A DNA stretch of 64,000 bases, taken from positions 4,836,001 to 4,900,000 of the forward strand of contig NZ_AP022561.1 in NCBI RefSeq assembly GCF_010726245.1, read 5' to 3'. The position numbers and the translations under genes are program-made. A model generated the notes under the pieces. The model had not been told where the DNA came from. It made no database searches and saw only the letters and a list, made by a program, of their open reading frames with translations. Positions 38,501-44,877 of the stretch are shown piece by piece; positions within the stretch are counted from its first letter, which is position 1, and each line of letters opens with the position of its first letter. This DNA is from Mycolicibacterium aichiense. GTDB taxonomy: Bacteria; Actinomycetota; Actinomycetes; Mycobacteriales; Mycobacteriaceae.

Positions 38501-38810
38501 GCGCCCACTTGTTGCGGACCTCGCGCAGCTCCTTGGCGTAGATCTCGGCCTGCCTGGGCATGGCCTTGTTGAAGGGATAGCCGAGTTCACCGAGTCGCTC
38601 GGTCATCGCGCGCAGCATGAGGGCGAGGTCGCGGCTCTGGTATTCGCCGCCTCGGCGACCGTTCGCACCATCCTTTGCCCGCAGCAGTTCCGCCCAATCG
38701 GTGCCCGGGGGGAGCAACTGGTTGAGCACCTGACTGACAAACGGCGACAGGCCACCGGCGAGTGTGGTCAGCGTTTGCCCCACAAGGGCATGATGATCGA
38801 CGGCGTTCAT
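32511..38810 (-). CDS. Giant HEPN - transglutaminase-like - DUF4011 - SF1 helicase - nuclease protein
   Basis: A 2099-aa multidomain protein. The N-terminus (about 1-140) resembles the Swt1-type HEPN domain, with an R-x4-H motif RNKWAH (residues 99-104), a possible RNase site. A transglutaminase-like region follows with C390, H416 and D425 (GTCLDTTLVMA, WLLRGHAF, YWRID). The DUF4011 region is about 530-800. The COG1112-type SF1 helicase has Walker A EGPPGTGKSQT (about 848) and Walker B VVFDEASQ (about 1462), with GDSKQMPP. A C-terminal endonuclease-like region is near 1780-1820 (VRSDVGLSDFRVDLVVSDP) and a DUF3320-like end near 1950. Large proteins of this type recur in phage-defence islands, and COG1112 helicases are used by Mokosh. 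The start overlaps a 61-codon ORF (ATGA). Confidence 0.88.
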   Translation of the reverse strand: MNAVDHHALVGQTLTTLAGGLSPFVSQVLNQLLPPGTDWAELLRAKDGANGRRGGEYQSRDLALMLRAMTERLGELGYPFNKAMPRQAEIYAKELREVRNKWAHTGDFSDAETYRAIDSAELLLRAVGATDVAERVHKLKSAVAPAAPAGKHSLAPPVVSVSTAPPAAEDAPRIDIAAISDLSYAMAHCRIPVVDHITVDNTGGDRQGAVIEIDVVSADGSHGGPAEIHLDLFAHQPTVLRNVDLKLDPGSMLRVDEQRPGDIRVVLRDSTGAVLADAAKEVNILAANQWKATPPQLALEMLAAYVQPNAAVISGLMLDVSDRLQASTGNSSLDGYQSESPERVDAIVRAIFDAMKARDIRYAEPPASWGDIGQKVRTPAEVLEGRLGTCLDTTLVMAAVLEQCGINSTIWLLRGHAFLGYWRIDGALPNVSTTEPVEVVNQVDLTNIGLIETTMLTQSAVDATFDDARRSPHNRHLGDDLTNILGVTDVQQARRARIYPLPSRSVDSDGNVVVSEYKPGAGPVIAPYTASESKPAAQAGGVPARIRQWKNALLDLSLRNKLINYTDRAGYRLDVPGAALSRFEDAINAGAQISLLGSDEVQNVDIARGIRFGRDLPEPDRELLLADKHGAYIDITVASYKSKLRYLANKAKTIVEETGANNLYLAFGMLSWELADRQLKSPLVLVPVTLSTTNRGERYVLTMDEAGMSTPNYCLVEKLRTSLGLEIPALAQPDEDASGIDLTGTFNGVRQAIADAKLPFRVEDTVHLSILQFAKFPLWKDLDESWKELSRNSLVRHLIESPQNPFVDPISDLAEPNLDELSTTVPVPADASQLRAVADAVGGRTFVLEGPPGTGKSQTITNLLAHAMATGRRVLFVAEKRAALDVVKKRLESVGLGELSLDIHDKSARPAAVRAQIKHALELRLSHDADLLKTKLQVAESSRHSLARYADRLHEQNAVGQSLYTARSSELAADQDVTPLAVPRSLVTNPDPTVFDSVAQALRTLPEKVDDARPRPDHPWAFLDRVPPAGLDPARIHAAAVAFDNALTELQAGGIALDVLTKYDSPGDVDAWSRLTSEPRYPLAAVDGLHSPQGQAHLAGIEQVLAHLHQSRPEWLSTVTPAVVDLDVPAIHAAAVAADESGFFGRKKRRRAVLAQLTDVLAVDQAAVDLKTLSKLTEQLQQSHAIVADLRQRVSALPILVFDRTWNPFTDADAGHLSATVAAVRRIGQVLSAQPTQPRVADLRMFYASHPAGAFGPALQAWSTAWTQLAQVTGADIVRDGFISQWWAGRAARKLESAATIERWVALLQHVEPLTLADMPHARAQILAGNVVAEDASLAFDSGVAAASIAERLEASGLSEFDVTAHGKAIQRFTSSSSAIREELRRAIPAGLLADRKFDAYTESGQVGLLKRQLDRKRGGMSVRGLMDNFGELITQILPCTLMSPDSVARFFPARPDIFDIVVFDEASQIRVADAIGAMGRAKAVVVVGDSKQMPPTSFAEASASLDDEATDSPEVVADEESILSECVQSLVPQQWLSWHYRSQDEALIAFSNIHYYNGRLASFPAPLTPATGHGISLVRVDGQFQRSGKGKTLRTNQVEAERILADIRRRFAESPDKAPSIGVITFNSQQRDLIENLLRDTGDERLLQALDHPDGLFVKNLENVQGDERDTILFSVAFSKNDKGFVPLNFGPLSRPGGERRLNVAITRARCEVVLYSSFDPSDLRAEETTQVGTKHLRAYLEMAQRGVEMITQGGRRNAVIDRHRDDIADALRREDLVVRSDVGLSDFRVDLVVSDPDEPDQPLVAILLDGTEWYTRRTVADRDGLPIDVLSNLLHWPGVERIWLPEWLSQREATIGRIRDAVAAAKQRRLEPPAPSVEPVTISTTPEPAEFVAFKSAPSAASAPVSVRRHADLADYSPWMPVVIGGVSVLDEIHTSYNRSHVVKIAESIIETEAPVHKDRLARLVGGAFGLSRVSEDRKRAIQRVVPQEYARADDADFYWSTGTEPQMWRTVRVPESGESRPIDEVSLVELGNAMVVVAEQSGGALKDDLKRQAMALFGVKRMGAGVAARLDSALERAVAVGKLRVLPTGVVVAGAA

Positions 38811-38992
38811 TGCTTTTCCCCTTTAGCTTTCGAGACGTCCCACAGCGACCGCGGCGCTGCAAACGAATGCCCTTGCGGCATAGTCGGTCGCAAAGGCTTG
38901 ATCATGTAATCACGGACGCCGATGTCGACGGGCAGCCTTAGCAACTCCAATTTGCGAACGTCCCGACTGGAGGTCAAGCGAACATGGGTCAT
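38807..38992 (-). CDS. Small coupled ORF upstream of the giant helicase (61 aa)
   Basis: A 61-aa basic protein (MTHVRLTSSRDVRKLELLRL at its start). A good ribosome site (CGGAGA) sits six bases before the ATG, and its TGA overlaps the start of the 2099-aa gene in an ATGA, so it is probably translated and couples expression of the giant protein. No known domain is visible. It could be a small partner or antitoxin of the HEPN-containing protein, or merely a leader; nothing in the sequence decides. Confidence 0.6.
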   Translation of the reverse strand: MTHVRLTSSRDVRKLELLRLPVDIGVRDYMIKPLRPTMPQGHSFAAPRSLWDVSKAKGEKQ

Positions 38993-39686
38993 CGAAGTCT
39001 CCGTTCATCTGGCTCGGCGGCCCGCCTCAAGCGAGCCGCACAGATTCGCACAGGGCACCGACAAGTTGGAGCAGCGTCGTGGAAGCTAGAGCCAAGGAAC
39101 TAAAGCTGCAGCCCGGCGCTCACTGCGGCTGCGGGGTGTCCAGCCAACAGGCCGCGACTCGCATTCCGCCAGAGGATCTGTGCCACCTGCCCTACCGTCG
39201 GTTCTTATGGACAGTGGGGGCCCAGGAAGGCGGACATCCGGGCAGCGGCCTCCTAAGCTCTGTCCGTGCTTGTGTGTGTTCGCTATCCGCTCGAGCACAG
39301 AAGGATGGTCCTGCCGCACGACTGCGTCAGCGCTCCGGTGCACACTAACGCCGTACGTGCGGCTGCTCCGGTCTCACCGAATCCAGCCGCATACAAATTG
39401 TTCGGCGCACACAGTCACCTGTGTCGGTGACCGCGCTATGTCGACGCCTGGGCTGCTGAGCGACACCCGCGACCCAAAGGAGGTCTGAAAGCCGAAGGCG
39501 TTTCGTTCGGTACCGGAGTGACCGACCCAGACGCCAAACTCGTGGCCGATGACCTCCTCGCGCTTGTGGAACCTGAGGCGTAACACACGCAAATTGTGAG
39601 TACGGGACGACACAGCGAGTTCTGACGTGATTCCCCCACTTCATATTTCGTAAGATTGACAGCTGCGAAACGGCTGCCCACCGTCG
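38993..39686. other. Gene-poor region inside the defence island
   Basis: 694 bp between the 61-aa ORF and the end of the 169-aa gene. Open frames on both strands are short and rich in Arg, Ser and Cys. The only protein-like piece is a plus-strand frame at about 39431-39583, listed separately. The promoter for the giant-protein operon should be close to 39000-39060. No tRNA, integrase or repeat was recognised. Confidence 0.4.
39431..39583 (+). pseudogene. Possible gene remnant (C-terminal tail)
   Basis: A frame bounded by a TGA at 39428 and a TAA at 39581 reads like the natural end of a protein: about 50 residues ending in SFGTGVTDPDAKLVADDLL and then ALVEPEA. It has no ATG or TTG start; the only GTG, at 39518, would give 21 residues. 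A perfect AAAGGAGGT ribosome-binding sequence lies at 39476-39484, but no start codon follows at the right distance. It may be the remaining end of a gene removed by recombination. The parent family is not recognised. Confidence 0.3.
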
Positions 39687-40193
39687 TTACGTAGGCCACC
39701 AGAGCAGATCATCGGGGTAGCCGTTATGCGCGAGGTTGTTTAAGGTGCGGAGGCCGAGTGTTTTGCGACGCGTCGCGGTATCGAACGAATCGTATTCGTC
39801 GAGGCTTAACATCAATTCGAATTCTTTATCGCCGTCCCGGCAGAAAATCCGGCGTTGTTGGTCGACGCGAACCAGCGGCCGATCATCATCATCGGTCCAC
39901 TCCCCGACCGCACCGAAGAACAGCTCTCCCACCTCCCGGTAGCGTTCGCGACGCGACGCTTCGACTGCGGCCACCGCCGCAGCTCTGGAGCGTTCAGCTG
40001 GAATCCCTCCGATGTCCTCAGATCCGAGGTCCTCGCGCATCCCGTCCTCGCTCCAGGACACGTAATAGCCCACGACTGCGTCATTGTCGTCATAAGCCGC
40101 TTCGATCGTATAGTCGCCATATTGCACGTAGTCCCCGTCGTCATCGGACCAGTCCAACGGCTGGTATCCGATTGGCCATTCATCAGTGCTCAT
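39687..40193 (-). CDS. Acidic protein of unknown function
   Basis: A 168-aa very acidic protein (many Asp and Glu, e.g. LDWSDDDGDYVQYGDYTIE at its start) with aromatic residues spaced through it. There is no signal peptide or membrane helix, and no domain is recognised. The ATG at 40193 lies at the end of a three-gene run on the same strand downstream of the SMC-like ATPase. Acidic proteins in such places can be DNA mimics or immunity-type partners, but there is no direct evidence. The first codon could also be the GTG at 40196. Confidence 0.6.
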   Translation of the reverse strand: MSTDEWPIGYQPLDWSDDDGDYVQYGDYTIEAAYDDNDAVVGYYVSWSEDGMREDLGSEDIGGIPAERSRAAAVAAVEASRRERYREVGELFFGAVGEWTDDDDRPLVRVDQQRRIFCRDGDKEFELMLSLDEYDSFDTATRRKTLGLRTLNNLAHNGYPDDLLWWPT

Positions 40194-40458
40194 CACTCAC
40201 CAGCCTTTTGTCGAAACCTCTCTTGGCCATTGGTTGGACGGCGTCGCCCCGTCCGCGCCGGCGACACCTTGACGACCCGCGTGCGAACACACCACTTGGC
40301 TCGCCTGTCTGGCAGGACCTTGATCGTCGGTGTCTGCGCAAGACGCGCTTGCCAGTATGTGAGTGTTCGCCGCCAACTTCCATCCGCTCATCGTCGACCC
40401 AGAGGCAGTTGTGCGCGTAGTCCTCAAGCCACGCAAGACCATTGGCTTCCGGACTCAT
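40183..40458 (-). CDS. Small ORF of uncertain frame (91 aa)
   Basis: ATG 40458 has an excellent ribosome site (GGAGGGAAGC). The first 30 residues (MSPEANGLAWLEDYAHNCLW and on) look like a real protein; after about residue 32 the frame becomes Arg/Ser-rich. An alternative minus-strand frame entered near 40360 reads TYWQARLAQTPTIKVLPDRR and ends in a TGA that shares a base with the ATG of the acidic gene at 40193, as coupled genes do. A single frameshift near 40350-40370 would join the good start to this better end. I list the intact frame but doubt its C-terminal half. Confidence 0.4.
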   Translation of the reverse strand: MSPEANGLAWLEDYAHNCLWVDDERMEVGGEHSHTGKRVLRRHRRSRSCQTGEPSGVFARGSSRCRRRGRGDAVQPMAKRGFDKRLVSDEH

Positions 40459-40519
40459 GCTTCCCTCCGTCTCGAGATGCGTGCAACTAGACCCGCCGTT
40501 GTGCAACAGCGCTATTGAC

Positions 40520-40861
40520 CTACGCCTCGCTCACGAGACCCGCCACAACCCCACACAACTGCTGAACTTCGGCTACTGACGGCTGTAGCTCATAGGCATG
40601 GAGATGGCAGGCATTGCTCAGGCGATGCCACGCGACCGCCGCGCGGCTAGCGACCTCGGCATCGTCGAGAACCCGCAGGATGAGCAACTGGCTGCGTGTG
40701 TTGGCGCTCGGTGCTCGGGCATCGACCTCGGTACAGCGCGCATCGATAATCTCCTCCAGTGCGCGGCGAGCCAGGAACGCGGCCATCCTTGCGGAAAGGC
40801 CGCCGGACGCACGCGTCGTCAAGATCGACTGTGCCTGTGCCACCAGGTCGACGGCCTTCAT
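40520..40861 (-). CDS. Small helical partner of the SMC-like ATPase (113 aa)
   Basis: A 113-aa all-helical-looking protein. Two blocks appear conserved-like: AAFLARRALEEIIDARCTEV (about residues 27-46) and RLSNACHLHAYELQPSVAEV (about 80-99). The layout of a helix with RALEEII and a later NACHLHAYE recalls HEPN-type small helical domains, but a strict R-x4-6-H motif is not evident, so this is tentative. The ATG overlaps the stop of the ATPase gene by four bases (ATGA), so the two are a coupled pair. Confidence 0.65.
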   Translation of the reverse strand: MKAVDLVAQAQSILTTRASGGLSARMAAFLARRALEEIIDARCTEVDARAPSANTRSQLLILRVLDDAEVASRAAVAWHRLSNACHLHAYELQPSVAEVQQLCGVVAGLVSEA

Positions 40862-43161
40862 CGCAGCGCCAACAACGCATGGACCGTGTGTTCGAGTTCC
40901 TCCGCCTCCGGCTTGGTGATGTCAACGCCGTCGCCGTGCACGGCATTGCATACCCGAAGGGTGTAGCGCCGCTCAGGCCTCGCGTCGAGCCACTTGGTGA
41001 GATCAGCTTTCGAGTCGCCGTGTACCGCCAACGCCATCCGCTGGCCGGTCTTCATCGCCGCCGTCCAGGCCTTCTCGGATTCGGCACGGCTGCCGCCCGC
41101 AAGCGCCCGCTTCGTGTAAAACGCCTGCTTCGCCGCGGCTTCCACCGCGAGCCGGAAGAGCCCGGGCATCACCCGCATTCGGATCTCTTTCGGCAGACCC
41201 TCGTCCTTCAGTAAGGCGAAGACGTCGTTGACCTGACGCTGCGCGGGATTGAGGTTGTCGCGGATGGTCACTTTGGAGCCCGCCTCACGGACTACCTCGA
41301 TGAGCCTCGCGTCCGTTCCGGTGTCCCTGATTGTCGACGCCAGCCGGTCGTCATGTGAGAACACGATCACTTGATGCGTCTGAGCGATCTCCGACAACAC
41401 TTGGACGAAGCCGTCGATCTTCGCGGGGTCCATCGCCTGAATCGGGTCGTCGAGCACGATGAACCGGAACGGGCTGCTGGTTGCGGTCGCTCGCGGCAGG
41501 AACAACGCCAACGCCAACGCGTGCAGCTCGCCCTGACTCATCACCGGCAACGCCTTGGTCGGTTCGCCGTCGACGGAACCCTCGAGCACGGCCTTGCGTT
41601 TGGTGGCGGTACCTTCCAGGGTGACGTTGCCTAGGTCGACATTGCTCTCTTGGCGGAGCTCACCCCAAATCTTGCGAGCTTGTGCCGCAATGGTTCCCAG
41701 TCGCTTGTTGCGGAAGGGTACAGCACGTTCGTTGAGCCACTTCTTCGCGGCGGTCATGGTCTTGACGGTGCCGTCGTTCTCTCGCGCATCTCGCTCCAGC
41801 GAGACCCAGCTAGCGATCTGTGCTGCAACTGGCGCCCATGCGTACTCCTTAAGCTCAAGTGCCTCTTGGGCTTGCGCACGCAGTACTTCGGCACAGCCCG
41901 CGACACTCAGCAGAGCCGAGTCCAGGTGGTTGGCGAGGTCAACGTCGCCATCGGGCCTGTCGGCGGTGGCTGCAACGGCCTCGTTGTAGCTCCTGAGTGC
42001 AGAGAGCTCCACTCCGGGCACCTCGCCGATCTGCTCGACACTGCCGACCAGCCTGAGCGCCGCGGTTCGGGCGCTAACGAGCTCGGCTGTCGCGGCCTGA
42101 TACTCGCTGAGGACCTGTTCTGTGCTGGCCACCGACTCCCTTGCAGCGCTGGACCATTCACCGTCGAGTCTGCCCTGGCCACACACGGGGCAGTCGATGT
42201 CGCCTTCATGGTCATGCAGACGAAGCGCCGACTGGAGAAGTTGGACCCGCTGGCGGGTGCCGTCGGCCAACGACGCGGCGACCGTCGTCAGGTTCTGAGT
42301 AGCGGCTCGCAGTCGGGCTGCCGCAGAATCGATCTCGTCGATCGTGGGCGCTTCGAGCGCCGCGGCGCGCCGCAGCGCCAACAGCTCCGTGTGGCCCTGA
42401 GCATCTGATCCAGTGACCAAGGCCAGCACCTCATCCAGCGGTGCACCGCCCCGCTTCTTCAGTAGCGTCGTGGCCAGCTCCGCGCGTTCGTCAGCGTTGT
42501 CGGCAAGTACACCGAGCAGCCTCTTGCGCTCGTCATCGGCGCGATCACGTCCGGCCTTCGATGACTTGAGCTCTGCTACAAGCCATTTCTCAGCATCGGC
42601 GAGCACCTCGAGTCCGAGCAATTTGGCCAACGCGTCGTAGAGCGCCGACGGGCCGCCATCGAACAAACGGCCCAACTCGTCGTAGGACAGCACGGGGCGG
42701 GTCAGCTCGAGTGGACGTCCCCACCCCAGACTGCCGGTGCCCTCCGTGCGGTCGCCACCGGCCACCTGCGTGTACGACGTCCGGGCGTTGAGCTCGGCGC
42801 CCTTATCCCAGCTGACCCCGACCGTGAACGGCCCTAGATCTTCAGCGGTGAACCCAACCCGGATTGCGCAGGGGTGCGGGCGATGCAAATTGCGCCAAGA
42901 CTCCGCCCATAACGTTTCCTTCTTGAGCCAGCGGTAACTGGTGCCGGTGAGAGCGAGTTCGAGCGCTTCGGCGAAGCTCGACTTTCCGGAGCCGTTGCGT
43001 CCGCTGACCACAGTTAGGCCAGGCGCGGGGTAAAGATCGAGTTGGGCCTGGCCCCCAATGCCGCGGAAACCTACCACCGAGATGCTGGTCAGGAAGGTTG
43101 GTGAAGGTTGGGTGCCGGCGGCCGTATCTTCGTCGGCAACCTCAGCAAGCGCGTTGAGCAC
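40858..43161 (-). CDS. SMC/RecF-like AAA ATPase (zinc-hook type)
   Basis: A 767-aa ATPase of the SMC/Rad50/RecF type. A short N-terminal region precedes Walker A SGRNGSGKSSF (residues about 53-63). A long coiled-coil-like middle contains a zinc-hook-like CPVC (about residue 320). Walker B FIVLDDPIQAMD is near residue 565, with a following SHDDRLA segment. The last 150 residues are helical and may be a separate effector or partner-binding domain. The annotated GTG at 43161 has no ribosome site, and protein-like sequence in the same frame continues about 30 codons upstream (EESVQDVILQLLDDDAALHS) without a normal start codon. SMC-like ATPases paired with small proteins are common in defence systems. 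Confidence 0.85.
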   Translation of the reverse strand: MLNALAEVADEDTAAGTQPSPTFLTSISVVGFRGIGGQAQLDLYPAPGLTVVSGRNGSGKSSFAEALELALTGTSYRWLKKETLWAESWRNLHRPHPCAIRVGFTAEDLGPFTVGVSWDKGAELNARTSYTQVAGGDRTEGTGSLGWGRPLELTRPVLSYDELGRLFDGGPSALYDALAKLLGLEVLADAEKWLVAELKSSKAGRDRADDERKRLLGVLADNADERAELATTLLKKRGGAPLDEVLALVTGSDAQGHTELLALRRAAALEAPTIDEIDSAAARLRAATQNLTTVAASLADGTRQRVQLLQSALRLHDHEGDIDCPVCGQGRLDGEWSSAARESVASTEQVLSEYQAATAELVSARTAALRLVGSVEQIGEVPGVELSALRSYNEAVAATADRPDGDVDLANHLDSALLSVAGCAEVLRAQAQEALELKEYAWAPVAAQIASWVSLERDARENDGTVKTMTAAKKWLNERAVPFRNKRLGTIAAQARKIWGELRQESNVDLGNVTLEGTATKRKAVLEGSVDGEPTKALPVMSQGELHALALALFLPRATATSSPFRFIVLDDPIQAMDPAKIDGFVQVLSEIAQTHQVIVFSHDDRLASTIRDTGTDARLIEVVREAGSKVTIRDNLNPAQRQVNDVFALLKDEGLPKEIRMRVMPGLFRLAVEAAAKQAFYTKRALAGGSRAESEKAWTAAMKTGQRMALAVHGDSKADLTKWLDARPERRYTLRVCNAVHGDGVDITKPEAEELEHTVHALLALR

Positions 43162-43511
43162 CGCGTTCTTGATGTCCGAGTGCAGCGCTGCGTCGTCGTC
43201 GAGCAGCTGCAGTATGACGTCTTGGACCGATTCCTCGCTCGTTTCCCCACCGCCCTATTGAACTACGGCGGACCGACACGGCGGGTGTTCTAACCAAAGG
43301 CGTTCGCGTGTGACCAACCAGCTGGGTCACTTGGCTGCTTGGCCACCGAGAATCGCGATGCAACGCGATGGCTTTAATGTCTAGAATGCACTGGCTTGTA
43401 CGGGGTGGTCCGGCCGCATGCTGACGAATCTAAATTAAGCAATCAAGATTGGACTACCTGAGTGCGATGGCCGCATGCTTATCGTCAATGATAGGAGAGC
43501 ATACGAGCACG
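43162..43511. other. Region upstream of the SMC-like ATPase, possible missing N-terminus
   Basis: From 43162 to about 43251 the minus-strand frame of the ATPase stays open and protein-like, then meets a TAG at 43255-43257. A GTG directly before the run of four G (minus strand; 43245-43248 on plus) would become the start if one more G were present. The remaining sequence to 43511 is AT-richer than its surroundings, holds the promoters for the ATPase operon and for the small plus-strand gene, and shows no other gene. Confidence 0.4.
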
Positions 43512-43709
43512 ATGCCTAACTACGACTGCACGTTTATCCTCACCAACCCATACAGCACAGACGCCGTCCCGGACGTGGAAAATCTCGCGGTTCGCGCCTA
43601 TAACCACATGTACGACAAGTCTGAGGAAGGATGGCGTCTTGTTTCCACGTCGACACCGCCGGATGCAAACGCCTTGATGTTCTTCTGGGAGCAGGTGGAA
43701 CCAGATTGA
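43512..43709 (+). CDS. Small protein resembling DUF4177 (65 aa)
   Basis: A 65-aa protein (MPNYDCTFILTNPY at the start) with the pattern of a short strand, a helix with VRAYNHMYDKSEEGWRLVS, and a final strand ALMFFWEQ. The EGWRLV motif recalls the small DUF4177 fold. An AGGAGA sequence lies 14 bases before this ATG; an in-frame ATG at 43491 and an earlier start at 43449 are alternatives. It stands alone between two minus-strand units. Confidence 0.5.
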   Translation: MPNYDCTFILTNPYSTDAVPDVENLAVRAYNHMYDKSEEGWRLVSTSTPPDANALMFFWEQVEPD

Positions 43710-43843
43710 TCGCTGCTGCCGGCGGACAGAGGGCTAAGCAAAGCAAGTGAATTCCGACGGCTGTGGCGCAGGGTTGTGGAAGGGTGGAAGTTGGACCTAC
43801 AGCGCGAGTCAGGCGGGGTTTAGCCGGATCGGCCCGGCCCTGG

Positions 43844-44752
43844 TCATTCGAAGTAATCCTCGTCGACTTCGACGACAGTGAACACCTGGCGTTTTTGGAC
43901 GCCAACGCCGTATTTGATCATCAACTCGCTGAGCCGCTGTCCATCGATCAGCACAACCCTGGTGCCGATGCCCTTCACATACTCAATCGCACCCGCCGAA
44001 AAGCGACTGGTCGTGATAAACACGCCTCGATTTGCGCCCACCCCGTGGAGTGCGCCGACGAATCCTTGGACGTCAGGTCGTTGGACGCTGTTGTCCTTGC
44101 CGTAGCGCTTCGCTTGCACGTAAACCCGCTCCAGTCCGAGCGGATCCTGATCGATGACTCCGTCAACACCGCCGTCTCCCGATCCGCCTAGGACAGTCGC
44201 GCGCTGTTCAGCACCTCCGTACCCCATCGCGACGAGCACGTCGAGCACTGACTGCTCAAGGAAGCTGGGGTCCTGCTCGCGCAGGCGTTTGAGCAGATCC
44301 GCCGCAACCTCTCCGTGCAGCGCGGCAACCCCGTTCTCAATCATTTCCAGCGGGTCGGCCGACTCCCCTGTTATGACTTCGACTGCGGCGCTATTGGCCG
44401 CGGCCTGGCCGCTCCCGAGTCACGCGACGTAGGCCTGGTAGACGGGCAGAGTCTTTAGAGTTTTTTCGGAAATCCCATTCGGGTGCTGATCAAGGAATTG
44501 TCTGCCGGCGTCATTCAACCGGTATGCCGCCCGCTGTGGCTTTTCAACGAGCTCTGCCTTATACAACGCGCTCACCGCCCAACCGACACGATTCTCGGCT
44601 CTCGACTCGCCAGACGACAAAGGCTCGAGACGTTGCTCGTCCGTGAGCCCGACATGGTTACAGACAGCTTCGAGGAGCTCGCGTCTTTTCCATACTTTGC
44701 CGTCGGCCAGCACTTCTAGTACGGGTTTGAGAAAGCCCGACCACACAGGCAT
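43844..44752 (-). pseudogene. mrr: mrr-type restriction endonuclease interrupted by one in-frame TGA
   Basis: Two open frames, 44420-44752 (110 aa) and 43844-44344 (166 aa), lie in the same phase and are separated only by a TGA at 44420-44422. The first is the Mrr N-terminal winged-helix domain (FLKPVLEVLADG, WAVSALYKAELV). The second is the Mrr nuclease domain with GDGGVDGVI and VYVQAKRYG, the D...QxK catalytic core, then VFITTSRFS and LIDG. The 26 codons between them continue family-like sequence (AVEVITGESADPLEMIENGV), so nothing is missing except one sense codon. Total length would be about 302 codons, close to E. coli Mrr (304 aa). Mrr enzymes cut methylated DNA. The TGA is followed by C, a leaky context, so readthrough is possible. 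Confidence 0.85.
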
Positions 44753-44877
44753 CGCCACGGGTCCACTCGAGGTCACCAGGCCACTATTGCATTCACAGGG
44801 CAGCACAAGCCGAGCTTGCCTCGATTCTCGGGCGGATTCGGCTGCGAGTGTTGCAGTCGCGGACCACAATCGGGTCC

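Noticed and set aside
32511..38810. Mokosh system
   Set aside because: The helicase is of the COG1112 type, but no PLD partner is adjacent and the C-terminal nuclease is not PLD.
39079..39348. Plus-strand frame of 89 codons with a GGAG before its GTG
   Set aside because: The C-terminal half is Ser/Ala/Arg-rich nonsense-like sequence, no family resemblance, and both neighbours run on the other strand.
40520..43161. Lamassu system
   Set aside because: The SMC-like ATPase fits loosely, but no recognised LmuA nuclease or LmuC is coupled to it; the 113-aa partner is too short and different.
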